Below, piece by piece: positions 52,009 to 61,185 of a stretch of DNA of 64,000 nucleotides. How positions within the stretch are numbered: the first letter of the stretch is position 1; each line of letters begins with the position of its first letter. Where the stretch lies: positions 4,700,501-4,764,500 of the forward strand of contig NZ_JARKIN010000001.1 of the NCBI RefSeq assembly GCF_029351045.1. Direction: 5' to 3'. The notes below the pieces were generated by a model. It saw nothing but the letters and a program-made list of their open reading frames with translations, searched no databases and was not told the origin of the DNA. Source of the DNA: Streptomyces sp. WMMB303. GTDB lineage: Bacteria > Actinomycetota > Actinomycetes > Streptomycetales > Streptomycetaceae. Made by a program: the position numbers and the translations under genes.

Positions 52009-52692
52009 ATGACTGCGGCTCGGGCGGCGAAGGCGGGAGGCTCCGGCGGAGTGGAAGACACCAGCGGGACGGGAGGATCCGGTGACGGTGGCGGGGGTGG
52101 GGGTGGGGATGCCACACCGCCGCCGTTCCGGGCGGCGGTCGCGGCACTGAGCGAGACCCGCCCGCGCCCGGAGATCCAGCTCTCCGTCCTCCCCGCACCC
52201 CGGCGGCTGGCGCCGTACTCCTTCGCGCTGGAGGCGGCGGTCACCGACCCGGAGGGCACGGACTCCGAGCTGGCCGACGGACGGTTCGTGCTGCTGCACG
52301 ACCCGCAGGGCCAGGACTCCTGGCAGGGCACCTTCCGGGTGGTCACGCTGGGGCGGGCCGAGCTGGAGCCGGAGATCGCCGGTGACCCGCTGCTGCCCGA
52401 GGTGACGTGGACCTGGCTGACCGGCGCCCTGGAGGCCCGGGGTGCCGGGTACACGGAGCCGAGCGGCACGGTGACGCGGTCGAGTTCGGCCTTTTTCGGC
52501 GGGCTGGCGGAGCGCGCCGCCGAGGAGTTGCTGGAGATCCGGGCGAGCTGGACCCCGGAGGGCAGCACTCCGGACGCGGCGGCCCACCTCACCGCATGGT
52601 GCGAACTCCTCTGCCAGTGCGCCGGGTTGCCCCCGGAGACGGGCGAGGGCAGTTCCGTGGTGCAGCTCCCCCAGCGCCGGGGACCGCACTAG
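52009..52692 (+). CDS. DUF3000 family protein
   Basis: 227 residues. After a ~35-residue Gly/Thr-rich low-complexity start, the DUF3000 body is plain: FRAAVAALSETRPRPEIQL, APRRLAPYSFALEA, LPEVTWTWLTGALEARG, GTVTRSSSAFFGGL and HLTAWCELLCQCAGLPPE. Actinobacteria-only family without known function; no motif points to catalysis. Its place beside hemE is conserved in Streptomyces as I recall. ATG at 52009. Followed by two hairpins. Confidence 0.88.
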   Translation: MTAARAAKAGGSGGVEDTSGTGGSGDGGGGGGGDATPPPFRAAVAALSETRPRPEIQLSVLPAPRRLAPYSFALEAAVTDPEGTDSELADGRFVLLHDPQGQDSWQGTFRVVTLGRAELEPEIAGDPLLPEVTWTWLTGALEARGAGYTEPSGTVTRSSSAFFGGLAERAAEELLEIRASWTPEGSTPDAAAHLTAWCELLCQCAGLPPETGEGSSVVQLPQRRGPH

Positions 52693-52756
52693 CCGGCGCC
52701 CCCGCATTGCCCACTCCGGCTCACTCCGGCTCACCCTGAATCATCTCGGCTCGTTC

Positions 52757-52788
52757 CGGCCCCGTCCGCCTCCTGGCGGACGGGGCCG
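52757..52788 (+). terminator. terminator of the DUF3000 gene
   Basis: Perfect 14-base stem CGGCCCCGTCCGCC/GGCGGACGGGGCCG with loop TCCT, 65 bases past the stop. Confidence 0.88.
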
Positions 52789-52836
52789 CTGCCGTGTCCG
52801 GGGGCGCCGCATGCCCGCCCTCCGGCCTCTTCGATC

Positions 52837-52877
52837 GCCGTACCGGCGGGAGCCGCTGCCGCCGGTACGGCGTTTTG
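52837..52877 (+). terminator. second hairpin with T-run
   Basis: Perfect 13-base stem GCCGTACCGGCGG/CCGCCGGTACGGC with a nine-base loop, followed by GTTTTGT. It looks like an intrinsic terminator, back-up to the previous hairpin, and its right edge touches the inverted repeat at 52874. Confidence 0.75.
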
Positions 52878-52933
52878 TCTACAAAGCCGCCGTGCAATTC
52901 CGGTCACCGACCCAGCGTCTCCGTGTAGACAAA
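52874..52933. promoter_or_regulatory. inverted repeat TTTGTCTACA...TGTAGACAAA
   Basis: Two perfect ten-base arms (52874-52883, 52924-52933) 40 bases apart, about five helical turns centre to centre. They lie in an AT-rich stretch 180-240 bases upstream of the response-regulator start. Such spacing suits a pair of operator half-sites or looping; the binding protein is unknown. Confidence 0.55.
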
Positions 52934-53111
52934 GGAATCTTTCGCACCCTGAAAATGCCGCTGGAAACGGGATTGTGGAATTTCGGGTCACTAATTCGTG
53001 ATCTTTCTCTAAAGGGGCATGGAGAAGGTGCCGAAGGAGTCTGTGACCCTTCACACGGAATACCCGACTCGTTGGGTTCCGTCCCCCACAGCCACTCCCT
53101 CAGGAGGCCCG
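52934..53111 (+). other. AT-rich leader of the response-regulator gene
   Basis: Part of the 419-base gap between DUF3000 and the regulator. 52934-53020 is unusually AT-rich for this chromosome (TTTCGGGTCACTAATTCG, ATCTTTCTCTAAAGG) and must hold the promoter. No coding frame has credible codon use; the gene's ribosome site AGGAGG is at 53102-53107. Confidence 0.5.
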
Positions 53112-53795
53112 GTGTCTGTTCTTCTTGAGCACCCCACAAGCCTGGTCGCCTACCGCCCGAACAAGCCGACGGCCATGGTCGTCGTGGCCGACCCCCGCGT
53201 CCGTTCCACCGTGACCCGCCATCTGTGGGCTCTCGGCGTGCGGGACGTGATCGAGGCGTCGTCCATCGCGGAGGCCCGCCCCCGAATCGGCAACCCACGC
53301 GACATCTGCGTGGCCGACGTCCACCTGCCCGACGGCTCCGGGCTCAGCCTGCTGTCCGAGACCAGAGCCGCGGGCTGGCCGAACGGGCTGGCACTGTCCG
53401 CCGCGGACGACATCGGCGCGGTACGCAACGCACTCGCCGGCGGCGTCAAGGGATACGTCGTCACCGGCACCCGCACCAACCTGGGCGGGCCGCTGCCCAC
53501 CCGGCACGGCGCCGCGCCGATCGGCGCGGCCGCTGCCGCGCGCATGCACCGCAGGCCGGGTGGCGGCGGTCCCGGCGGCCCGGGTCACCCGGGCGGCTAC
53601 CGGGAGCTGTCCGGCCGCGAGGTCGAGGTGCTGCGCCTGGTGGCCGAGGGCCAGTCCAACAAGGCCATCGGCGTGTCGATGGGGCTCTCGGCGCTCACCG
53701 TCAAGAGCCACCTCGCCCGGATCGCCCGCAAGCTGGGCACCGGCGACCGCGCCGGCATGGTCGCCGTCGCCCTGCGGACAGGCATCATCCACTGA
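53112..53795 (+). CDS. response regulator, receiver plus LuxR-type HTH
   Basis: 227 residues. Receiver domain: TAMVVVADPRVR (one acidic residue instead of the usual pair), phospho-acceptor Asp in CVADVHLPDGSG, Lys in GGVKGYVVTG. A Gly/Pro/His-rich linker (MHRRPGGGGPGGPGHPGG) joins it to a LuxR-type HTH, ELSGREVEVLRLVAEGQSN ... LTVKSHLARIARKLG. Start GTG 53112, with AGGAGG four bases before. No histidine kinase is adjacent, so it is an orphan. The regulatory gap upstream is long and carries an inverted repeat. Confidence 0.88.
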   Translation: MSVLLEHPTSLVAYRPNKPTAMVVVADPRVRSTVTRHLWALGVRDVIEASSIAEARPRIGNPRDICVADVHLPDGSGLSLLSETRAAGWPNGLALSAADDIGAVRNALAGGVKGYVVTGTRTNLGGPLPTRHGAAPIGAAAAARMHRRPGGGGPGGPGHPGGYRELSGREVEVLRLVAEGQSNKAIGVSMGLSALTVKSHLARIARKLGTGDRAGMVAVALRTGIIH

Positions 53796-53946
53796 CCGCA
53801 CGCCCCCGTGCGGTATCCCGCCGCACTCCTGCCCCTCCCCTGTCCTCCCCCCACTTCTCACGGCTCCCCAGCTCTCCGGGCGCCCGTCGGCGTAACGTTC
53901 CGTCGGCGGGCGCTCGCCATTGCGTGCGCGCAGATACCCTTGGCTG

Positions 53947-55209
53947 GTGACCGACGCCCAAGAGACCGCATCAGCATCCGCAGCTCAGGCCCATCCCCAG
54001 GACTCAGCCCCGGCGCCGGTCCCCCTCCTGGAGCCACGCGAGGGGATTCCGCCGGTCACCGTGACGGCCGAGGAGCTGGCCCGGGTGACCGACGCCTACG
54101 CCGCGGGCAGCGGCCCGGTGGCGGTCGACGCCGAACGCGCGTCCGGGTACCGGTACGGGCAGCGGGCCTACCTGGTGCAGTTGCGCCGTGCGGGCGCGGG
54201 CACCGCACTGGTCGACCCGGTGGCCTGCCCGGACCTCTCGGCGCTGGACGCCGCGCTGGCGGGTACCGAGTGGGTCCTGCACGCCGCCAGCCAGGACCTG
54301 CCCTGCCTGCGGGAAATAGGTATGCGGCCCACGCGGCTCTTCGACACCGAACTCGCCGGCCGGCTCGCCGGTTTCGCGCGGGTGGGCCTCGGCGCGATGG
54401 TGGAGAACGTCCTCGGCTACGCCCTGGAGAAGGGGCACTCCGCCGTCGACTGGTCCACCCGCCCGCTGCCCGAGCCCTGGCTGCGGTACGCCGCGCTCGA
54501 CGTGGAGCTGCTGGTGGACCTGCGGGACGCGCTGGAGGAGGAGCTGGCCCGGCAGGGGAAGCTGGAGTGGGCCCAGGAGGAGTTCGCGGCCATCGCGGCC
54601 GCCCCGGCCCCGCCGCCGCGCAAGGACCCCTGGCGCCGCACGTCGGGCATGCACAAGGTGCGGCGGCGCCGGCAGATGGCTGTCGTGCGGGAGCTGTGGC
54701 AGGCCCGGGACGCGGTGGCACGCAAGCGGGACGTCTCACCGGGCAAGGTGCTCTCGGACGCGGCGATCGTGGAGGCGGCGCTGAACCTGCCCGCGAACGC
54801 GCGGGCGCTGGGGGCGCTGCCCGGGTTCGGCCAGCGGGCCGGGCGCAAGCAGCTCGACCAGTGGCAGGCCGCCGTCGAGCGGGCCCGTGCGCTGCCGGAC
54901 GAGGAACTGCCGCAGCAGTCGCAGGCCACCAACGGTCCGCCGCCGCCGCGCTCCTGGGCCGACAAGGACCCGGCCGCGGCGGCGCGGCTGGCGGCGGCCC
55001 GGGCGGCCGTCACCCAGCACGCCGAGGAGCTGAACCTGCCGCAGGAGAATCTGCTGACCCCGGACACGGTGCGCCGGTTGTGCTGGGAGCCGCCGGCGGA
55101 GGCGACCGCGGAGGCGGTCTCCGGTGCGCTGCGGGCGCTGGGGGCGCGTGAGTGGCAGATCGGCCAGACCGCCGGGCTGCTGCGCGTCGCGCTGACGGCC
55201 TCGGCCTGA
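53947..55209 (+). CDS. rnd: ribonuclease D-like 3'-5' exonuclease
   Basis: 420 residues. DEDD-type exonuclease domain: AVDAERASGYRY (Asp, Glu), HAASQDLPCL (Asp), RYAALDVELL (Tyr..Asp). An HRDC domain follows (VVRELWQARDAVARKRDVSPGKVLSDAAI, ~240-310) and a C-terminal helical part with RLAAARAAVTQHAEEL. Likely processes or degrades stable RNAs. GTG at 53947, with TACCCT (53934-53940) seven bases upstream as a probable -10: leaderless transcript, as common in Streptomyces. Confidence 0.9.
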   Translation: MTDAQETASASAAQAHPQDSAPAPVPLLEPREGIPPVTVTAEELARVTDAYAAGSGPVAVDAERASGYRYGQRAYLVQLRRAGAGTALVDPVACPDLSALDAALAGTEWVLHAASQDLPCLREIGMRPTRLFDTELAGRLAGFARVGLGAMVENVLGYALEKGHSAVDWSTRPLPEPWLRYAALDVELLVDLRDALEEELARQGKLEWAQEEFAAIAAAPAPPPRKDPWRRTSGMHKVRRRRQMAVVRELWQARDAVARKRDVSPGKVLSDAAIVEAALNLPANARALGALPGFGQRAGRKQLDQWQAAVERARALPDEELPQQSQATNGPPPPRSWADKDPAAAARLAAARAAVTQHAEELNLPQENLLTPDTVRRLCWEPPAEATAEAVSGALRALGAREWQIGQTAGLLRVALTASA

Positions 55210-55241
55210 GCGGCGCGCGGGGACGGCCCTACGCTCTCCGG

Positions 55242-55270
55242 GTGAGTGTGCGGCGCGCCGCGCCGCTCAC
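55242..55270 (+). terminator. possible rnd terminator
   Basis: GTGA...GCGGCG-CGCCG-CGCCGC-TCAC: six-base core stem with partly paired outer arms, 33 bases past the rnd stop. Modest stability, no T-run. Confidence 0.4.
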
Positions 55271-55309
55271 CTGGCGATGTGACGTGTGCCCCTCGGCCGG
55301 AACCACCCC

Positions 55310-55337
55310 TTGCCACCTGGTTACCGACAAGTAGCAT
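55310..55337 (+). promoter_or_regulatory. promoter of the fadA-fadB operon
   Basis: TTGCCA (55310-55315) and TAGCAT (55332-55337) are 16 bases apart, a good housekeeping-sigma match, with transcription expected near 55344 and the GTG of fadA at 55380. The spacer TGGTTACCGACAAG could carry an operator. Confidence 0.6.
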
Positions 55338-55379
55338 GGGGGGCGACCGACCCCTGGCCGCACCTGGAGGAGAGCCAAC

Positions 55380-56594
55380 GTGCCTCGTACCGCAAGGGAC
55401 GTCGTCTTCGTCGACGGCGTTCGCACACCGTTCGGCAAGGCGGGCCCCAAGGGCATCTACCACGAGACCCGCGCCGACGACCTGGTCGTCAAGTGCATCC
55501 GTGAGCTGCTGCGCCGCAACCCCGACCTGCCTCCGGAGCGCATCGACGAGGTCGCCGTCGCGGCGACCACCCAGATCGGCGACCAGGGGCTGACCCTGGG
55601 CCGCACCGCCGGGATCCTCGCGGGGCTGCCGAAGACCGTCCCGGGCTTCTCCATCGACCGGATGTGCGCGGGCGCGATGACGGCCGTGACGACGACCGCC
55701 GGATCGATCGCCTTCGGCGCCTACGACCTCGTCGTCGCCGGCGGTGTCGAGCACATGGGCCGCCACCCGATGGGCGAGGGCGTGGACCCCAACCCGCGCT
55801 TCGTCTCGGAGAAGCTGGTCGACGAGTCGGCGATGTTCATGGGCATGACCGCCGAGAACCTGCACGACCGCTTCCCGCACCTGACCAAGGAGCGCGCCGA
55901 CGCCTTCGCGGTCTGCAGCCAGGAGAAGGCCGCCAAGGCCTACGCGAACGACAAGGTCCAGCCGGACCTGGTGCCGATCTCGATCCGCCGCACCTCGCCC
56001 GAGGGCGGCGAGACGGGCTGGGGTCTGGCCACCGCCGACGAGCCGATGCGGCCCGGCACCACCCTGGAGAACCTGGCCGGGCTCAAGACGCCCTTCCGTG
56101 CGCACGGCCGCGTCACGCCGGGCAACTCCGCCGGCCTGAACGACGGCGCCACCGCCTCCCTGATCGCCGCCGAGGACGTCGCCCGGGAGCTGGGACTGCC
56201 GGTCAAGATGCGGCTGGTCTCCTACGCGTTCGCCGGTGTGGAGCCGGAGGTGATGGGCGTCGGCCCGGTGCCGGCCACCGAGAAGGCCCTGGCCAAGGCC
56301 GGTCTGTCGATCGACGACATCGGCCTGTTCGAGGTCAACGAGGCGTTCGCCGTCCAGGTGCTCGCGCTGCTGGACCACTACGGCATCGCCGACGACGACC
56401 CGCGCGTCAACCAGTACGGCGGCGCCATCGCCTTCGGCCATCCGCTGGCCTCCTCCGGCGTGCGGCTGATGGCCCAGCTCGCCCGCCAGTTCGAGGAGCA
56501 GCCGCACGTCCGCTACGGCCTGACCACCATGTGCGTCGGCTTCGGCATGGGCGGGACCGTCATCTGGGAGAACCCCCACTGGGAGGGCAAGTAA
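55380..56594 (+). CDS. fadA: acetyl-CoA acyltransferase (thiolase)
   Basis: 404 residues, thiolase II length. It cleaves 3-ketoacyl-CoA in beta-oxidation. The nucleophile Cys is in SIDRMCAGAMTAV, His in GHPLASSGVR and the second catalytic Cys in MCVGFGMGGT; the CoA loop is VNEAFAVQ. GTG start with GGAGGAG eight bases before. fadB follows two bases after its stop codon, so the two subunits of the trifunctional-type complex are made together. Its promoter is at 55310-55337. Confidence 0.95.
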   Translation: MPRTARDVVFVDGVRTPFGKAGPKGIYHETRADDLVVKCIRELLRRNPDLPPERIDEVAVAATTQIGDQGLTLGRTAGILAGLPKTVPGFSIDRMCAGAMTAVTTTAGSIAFGAYDLVVAGGVEHMGRHPMGEGVDPNPRFVSEKLVDESAMFMGMTAENLHDRFPHLTKERADAFAVCSQEKAAKAYANDKVQPDLVPISIRRTSPEGGETGWGLATADEPMRPGTTLENLAGLKTPFRAHGRVTPGNSAGLNDGATASLIAAEDVARELGLPVKMRLVSYAFAGVEPEVMGVGPVPATEKALAKAGLSIDDIGLFEVNEAFAVQVLALLDHYGIADDDPRVNQYGGAIAFGHPLASSGVRLMAQLARQFEEQPHVRYGLTTMCVGFGMGGTVIWENPHWEGK

Positions 56595-56596
56595 GA

Positions 56597-58717
56597 ATGA
56601 GCACCGCTGAGCTGCTGAAGGGTGCGGCCGAGCTGTTCCCGGACGAGGTCGTCACCCAGGCGCACGTACGCCACCTCGACCTGCCGTCCGGCGCGGGCCG
56701 GTTCGCCCTCATCACGCTGGACAACGGGCTGGACCACACCAAGCCCACCACCTTCGGGCCGCAGTCGCTGGCCAACCTGAACGCCGCCCTCGACCAGGTG
56801 GAGAAGGAGGCCGCGGACGGCGAGATCAAGGGCGTCGGCCTCACCGGCAAGCCCTTCATCTTCGCGGTCGGCGCCGACCTCAAGGGCGTCGAGCTGCTGA
56901 AGCGGCACGAGGACGCGGTCGCCATCGGCAAGGGCGGCCACGACGTCTTCGTGCGGCTGTCCGACCTGGCCGTGCCGACCTTCGCGTACTACAACGGCGC
57001 GGCGATGGGCGGCGGCGTCGAGGCGGGGCTGCACTGCACCTACCGCACCGTCTCGGCCGCACTGCCCGCCTTCTCGCTGCCCGAGGTCTTCCTCGGTCTG
57101 GTACCCGGCTGGGGCGGCTGCGCCCTGCTGCCCAACCTGATCGGCGCCGACCGCGCGGTCAGCGTCATCGTCGAGAACTCGCTCAACCAGAACCGGCAGC
57201 TCAAGGGCGCGCAGGTCTACGAGCTGGGCATCGCCGACGCGCTGTTCGAGGGCGCCGACTTCCTGGAGGAGTCGCTGCGCTGGACCGCCGCCGTGCTCAA
57301 GGGCGAGATCGAGGTGGCACGCCCCGAGATCGACCGCGGCGAGGCGTGGGACGCGGCCGTCGAGCGCGGCCGGCAGATCGCCGACAGCAAGGTGCACGGC
57401 GCGGCTCCGGCCGCCTACCGGGCCCTGGACATCATCGCCGCGGCCAAGAACGGCGATCTGCGCAAGGGCTTCGAGGCCGAGACGCAGGCGCTCGCCGACC
57501 TGATCATGGGCGGGGAGCTGCGCAGCGGCATCTACGCCTTCAACCTCGTGCAGCGGCGCGCCAAGCGTCCGGCGGGCGCCCCCTCCAAGGACCTCGCACG
57601 TCCGGTCACCAAGGTGGGCGTGGTCGGCGCCGGTCTGATGGCCTCGCAGCTCGGCCTGCTGTTCGCACGCCGTCTGGAGGTGCCGGTCGTACTCACCGAC
57701 ATCGACCAGGAGCGGGTCGACAAGGGTGTGGCCTACTGCCACGAGGAGATCGACAAGCTGCTGCTCAAGGGCCGCGTCAACCAGGACAAGGCCAACCGGC
57801 TCAAGGCGCTGGTCACCGGCTCGCTCGACAAGGCGACCACGTTCGCCGACGCCGACTTCGTGATCGAGGCCGTCTTCGAGGAGATGGGCGTCAAGCAGAA
57901 GGTGTTCGCCGAGGTCGAGGCGGCCGTGCCGGAGCACGCCATCCTCGCGACGAACACCTCCTCGCTGTCCGTCAGCGAGATGGCCTCGCAGCTCAAGCAC
58001 CCCGAGCGGGTCGTGGGCTTCCACTTCTTCAACCCGGTCGCCATCCTCCCGCTGCTGGAGATCGTGCGGGGTGAGCAGACCGACGACGCGGCGCTGGCCA
58101 CCGCGTTCGGTGTCGCCAAGAAGCTGAAGAAGACCGCGGTCCTGGTCAAGGACGCGCCCGCGTTCGTCGTCAACCGGGTGCTGACCCGGTTCCTCGGCGA
58201 GGTGCTGCGCTCCATCGACGAGGGCACCCCCGTCGAGACCGCCGACCGCGCGCTGGCGCCGCTCGGGCTGCCGATGTCGCCGATCCAGCTGCTGGAGCTG
58301 GTCGGCCCGGCCGTCGCGCACCACGTCGCGGGCACCCTGCACGCCGCCTTCCCGGACCGGTTCGCCGTCTCCGAGAACCTGGGCCGGGTCGTCGAGGCCG
58401 GCAAGCGGAACCTCTATGTGCCGGGCACCCAGGAGATGGACCCGGAGGTCGCCGGCCTCTTTCAGGTCGGGGACACCGTCCTGACGGAGGAGCAGGTGCG
58501 GGAGCGGGCGCTGAACGCCATCGCCGAGGAGATCCGGCTGATGCTGGACGAGGACGTGGTGGCCGAGGCCCAGGACATCGACCTGTGCCTGATCACCGGT
58601 GCCGGCTGGCCCTTCCACCTCGGTGGGGTCACGCCCTACCTGGACCGCGAGGGTGTCAGCGAGCGGGCCACCGGCCGCCGCTTCCTGCCTCCGGGCCTCG
58701 CAAGCGTCCCGGAGTGA
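56597..58717 (+). CDS. fadB: 3-hydroxyacyl-CoA dehydrogenase/enoyl-CoA hydratase
   Basis: 706 residues. Order: enoyl-CoA hydratase domain (1-~300; FAVGADLKG, GAAMGGGVEAGLHC with oxyanion glycines, FSLPEVFLGLVPGWGG with a catalytic Glu), then Rossmann NAD domain (VGVVGAGLMASQLGL) and 3-hydroxyacyl-CoA dehydrogenase C-domain (VVGFHFFNPVAILPLLEIV with catalytic His; VNRVLTRFLGE). Converts enoyl-CoA to 3-ketoacyl-CoA for FadA. The start ATG lies two bases after the fadA stop. Transcription ends at a hairpin 56 bases beyond. Confidence 0.95.
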   Translation: MSTAELLKGAAELFPDEVVTQAHVRHLDLPSGAGRFALITLDNGLDHTKPTTFGPQSLANLNAALDQVEKEAADGEIKGVGLTGKPFIFAVGADLKGVELLKRHEDAVAIGKGGHDVFVRLSDLAVPTFAYYNGAAMGGGVEAGLHCTYRTVSAALPAFSLPEVFLGLVPGWGGCALLPNLIGADRAVSVIVENSLNQNRQLKGAQVYELGIADALFEGADFLEESLRWTAAVLKGEIEVARPEIDRGEAWDAAVERGRQIADSKVHGAAPAAYRALDIIAAAKNGDLRKGFEAETQALADLIMGGELRSGIYAFNLVQRRAKRPAGAPSKDLARPVTKVGVVGAGLMASQLGLLFARRLEVPVVLTDIDQERVDKGVAYCHEEIDKLLLKGRVNQDKANRLKALVTGSLDKATTFADADFVIEAVFEEMGVKQKVFAEVEAAVPEHAILATNTSSLSVSEMASQLKHPERVVGFHFFNPVAILPLLEIVRGEQTDDAALATAFGVAKKLKKTAVLVKDAPAFVVNRVLTRFLGEVLRSIDEGTPVETADRALAPLGLPMSPIQLLELVGPAVAHHVAGTLHAAFPDRFAVSENLGRVVEAGKRNLYVPGTQEMDPEVAGLFQVGDTVLTEEQVRERALNAIAEEIRLMLDEDVVAEAQDIDLCLITGAGWPFHLGGVTPYLDREGVSERATGRRFLPPGLASVPE

Positions 58718-58772
58718 ACCGCTAGCGATCCCCTCCGCCGGGTACGGGCACCGTGCCCGGCGGGACCCGGTC

Positions 58773-58816
58773 CGGCCCCGCCTCGGTACTCCCCGCGGAG
58801 TGCCCCGGCGGGGCCG
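58773..58816. terminator. terminator between fadB and the convergent helical-protein operon
   Basis: CGGCCCCGCC (58773-58782) pairs with GGCGGGGCCG (58807-58816); inside, GGTACTCC pairs with GGAGTGCC around CCGC. A long two-part hairpin that can serve both strands. Confidence 0.8.
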
Positions 58817-58869
58817 TCGGCGCCCTCGGCCCCCGCGAAAAAGCCCGGTCCGCGCACCCTCGCCCCGGC

Positions 58870-61185
58870 TTACTCCGTATAGGGCTCGCGGCCCTCGAAT
58901 GCGTCCCCCTGCGGGCCGACGGCCAGGTACTTGGACTTGATGTCGTCCGCGAGATCTCCCCTCACATCCGGTCCCTTCCCGTAGTTCTCCAGATATTTCT
59001 CCGCGGTCGATCCGAGATCGCGCTCGCCCCGGGCGAAGAACTGATCCGTGTTCTCGGGGGGATCGGGCAGATCGGGCCCGCCGAAAACCGCGTCGTCGTG
59101 GAAGAGTTTCGCGAACTCCACCCCGCCCGCCTGTGCGATGGGAATCACCACACCCCAGGGTCCGCTCTTCCCGACCACCGAGAGGATCCCGTTGGCCAGG
59201 GCGGGCGCCGAGGAACTCATCCCGACCCGTGTCCAGTTCGCCGACTCGCGGAAGGCCCGCTGGGCCTCGGCGCTGTCGGCGGCGTACTGTGCCTCGATGT
59301 GCTGCACCCGGGAGTGGTCGAGCGTGCCCCGGGCTTCCGCCTCGGTGAGCAGCACCCGCCGCCCAGCCGCCCAGCTCTCCTCGCTCGTGGACGGCGGGTT
59401 CCGGGCCAACCTGTCCAGTGTGTAGAGGTGTTCGGCCTGGTTCATCAGGCCGTGCGACGTCTCGTCCTGGCCCAGCACGCTGAGGAAGTCGACAGCCTGC
59501 CCCCGGCTGAGCGAGGCGGCACCCTGGTAGGCGGGCGGGAAGGCCCCGGTGCTCTGCAGCGAGTCGCCGACCCCGGAGACCGCGCGGTTGATGTCGTCCA
59601 CGTAGGCGCCGCCCATCGCGCCGAGGCTGGGCGCGATCGCGGGCTGCTCGTGCAGCAGTCGGGGGCCCTCCGGACCGCCGTAGACGTGGACGACCTGCTC
59701 CATGACGTCCGCGGTCGCGGCCGTGCGCCGGTCGCCGCCGTGCCGGAAGAGCTCCGGATCCTTCCCGGTCAATTGCGGATCGTCCCAGGCGTAGCCCGTC
59801 GCGGCGGCGGTGAGGGCGTGGCCGAGCGCCTCGTGCCCGGGCAACTGGCGGGGGTCCGCCCGGGTGTTGCCGTCGAAGACCCAGTTGCGCTCCCGGGTCA
59901 GGTAGGCGAGGCGGTCGTTGAGTTCGCCGTCGCGGTCCAGCACGCCGCTGACGTCCGCCGGCTGTGCGAAGAAGGTGGTGGCGGCGCCGGGGTTGTGGCC
60001 CAGGGCCTCCAGGAAGCCGACCATCGCGTCGTGTCCGGTGTCGCCCGGCGCACCGCCGGGGTCGAGGTCGTCGGTATCGGCGGAGTTGGCCCAATAGGCG
60101 TAACCGTCGCGGGTGTTGAGCTTCTCGTCCCAGGCGACGAGCCGGTCCCCGTACCGATTCAGGAAGCCGCCGTCATAGGTGCCCGAGTGCATCAGGTTAC
60201 TCATGAGCTGGAAACCGTAGGGGTGCGTCCGGCCGCCGCTGCTCGCCAGCCGCTGGTCGCCCAGCGCGAGCATGTCCTGCTGCCACTGCCGCATCGCGGG
60301 AGTGTCCACGTGCGTGGCGTGCGCCAGCGTGGTGCTCAGCGACCCCTGGAGCGCCTTGGCCGACTTCCACCACGCCGCGTCGTCGATCTCGGTGTCCGGA
60401 TGATCCGGGTGGTGCGGATGGGTGGCGTTGTACCACAGCCGCAGCATCCGCTCGGCGCCGAGCTCGGTGGCGAACCGTGCAGCGAACTCCGGGTCCTGGC
60501 TGTGCCGGGTGATCAGTGCGGTGAGCCGCTCCAGCCGGGCCGAGCTGATCGTGCCGTTGTCGGCCCGCGCCAGGTGCAGTGCCTCCTTCAGGTCCCGCGC
60601 CACCTGCGCACGGGCAGCCGCCAGGCTGTCGTACGCGTGGTCGTTGAAGCCGCGTGCGGTGCCGTTGACGTCGGTCGTCAGCGCATGCGCGAGGTCCCGG
60701 TCGGCCTGGTCCGCGCCGTCGAGCGCCGCGAGGGTGCGGTCCCGGTAGCCGGTGATGATCTCACGGTACGCCTTGGCCCACAGAGTGCGATGCTGTTCCT
60801 CCTCGTCCGTGAGCTTCAGCGAGACGGTGCCGTCGCGCGGGTCGAGTTGCAGATGCTCGTGGCCCTCGAGCTCGTCGACGATGTCCTGGAGCGCTTTCTG
60901 CGCGGAGCGGAACCTGCCCAGCGCCTCCGACAGCACGATGTGCGTCCGGCGCGACTCCTCCTGTGCGGCCAGCAACTGGGCCCGCACGGTGCGGAACCTG
61001 CGCCACGCGGCATCGGCGCTCTCGCCCTCCCAGTCCGAGTCGGCCAGGCCCTTGACGACCTCGGTGGCGAAGTTCGTGGCGACTTGCTCGAACTTGCCGG
61101 GCGCGGTCTTCCACTTGGCCACGGCCTCGCTCAGCGGGGTGAGGTCGGCCTGCCGGACGTCGGTGTAGCTGAGCCCGTCGCTCAC
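58870..61185 (-). CDS. large WXG100/type-VII-like helical protein
   Basis: 771 residues, no known catalytic motif. The N-terminal ~110 residues (WKTAPGKFEQVATNFATEVVKGLADSDWEGESADAAWRRF) have the W-x-G turn between two helices typical of type-VII secreted proteins, then a long coiled-coil-like helical region (RVLSEALGRFRSAQKAL). The middle and C-terminal parts are helical with repeated Trp/His positions (THPHHPDHPDTEIDDAAWW, ATTFFAQPADVSGVL) as in actinobacterial T7SS-associated proteins of unknown function; a short hydrophobic SSSAPALANGILSVVG near 690. GTG at 61185 overlaps the upstream stop (GTGA), so it is coupled to it. Confidence 0.75.
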   Translation of the reverse strand: MSDGLSYTDVRQADLTPLSEAVAKWKTAPGKFEQVATNFATEVVKGLADSDWEGESADAAWRRFRTVRAQLLAAQEESRRTHIVLSEALGRFRSAQKALQDIVDELEGHEHLQLDPRDGTVSLKLTDEEEQHRTLWAKAYREIITGYRDRTLAALDGADQADRDLAHALTTDVNGTARGFNDHAYDSLAAARAQVARDLKEALHLARADNGTISSARLERLTALITRHSQDPEFAARFATELGAERMLRLWYNATHPHHPDHPDTEIDDAAWWKSAKALQGSLSTTLAHATHVDTPAMRQWQQDMLALGDQRLASSGGRTHPYGFQLMSNLMHSGTYDGGFLNRYGDRLVAWDEKLNTRDGYAYWANSADTDDLDPGGAPGDTGHDAMVGFLEALGHNPGAATTFFAQPADVSGVLDRDGELNDRLAYLTRERNWVFDGNTRADPRQLPGHEALGHALTAAATGYAWDDPQLTGKDPELFRHGGDRRTAATADVMEQVVHVYGGPEGPRLLHEQPAIAPSLGAMGGAYVDDINRAVSGVGDSLQSTGAFPPAYQGAASLSRGQAVDFLSVLGQDETSHGLMNQAEHLYTLDRLARNPPSTSEESWAAGRRVLLTEAEARGTLDHSRVQHIEAQYAADSAEAQRAFRESANWTRVGMSSSAPALANGILSVVGKSGPWGVVIPIAQAGGVEFAKLFHDDAVFGGPDLPDPPENTDQFFARGERDLGSTAEKYLENYGKGPDVRGDLADDIKSKYLAVGPQGDAFEGREPYTE

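Noticed and set aside
56513..60094. 1193-codon minus-strand open frame opposite fadB
   Set aside because: High-G+C antisense frame spanning several real genes; no domain or start context.
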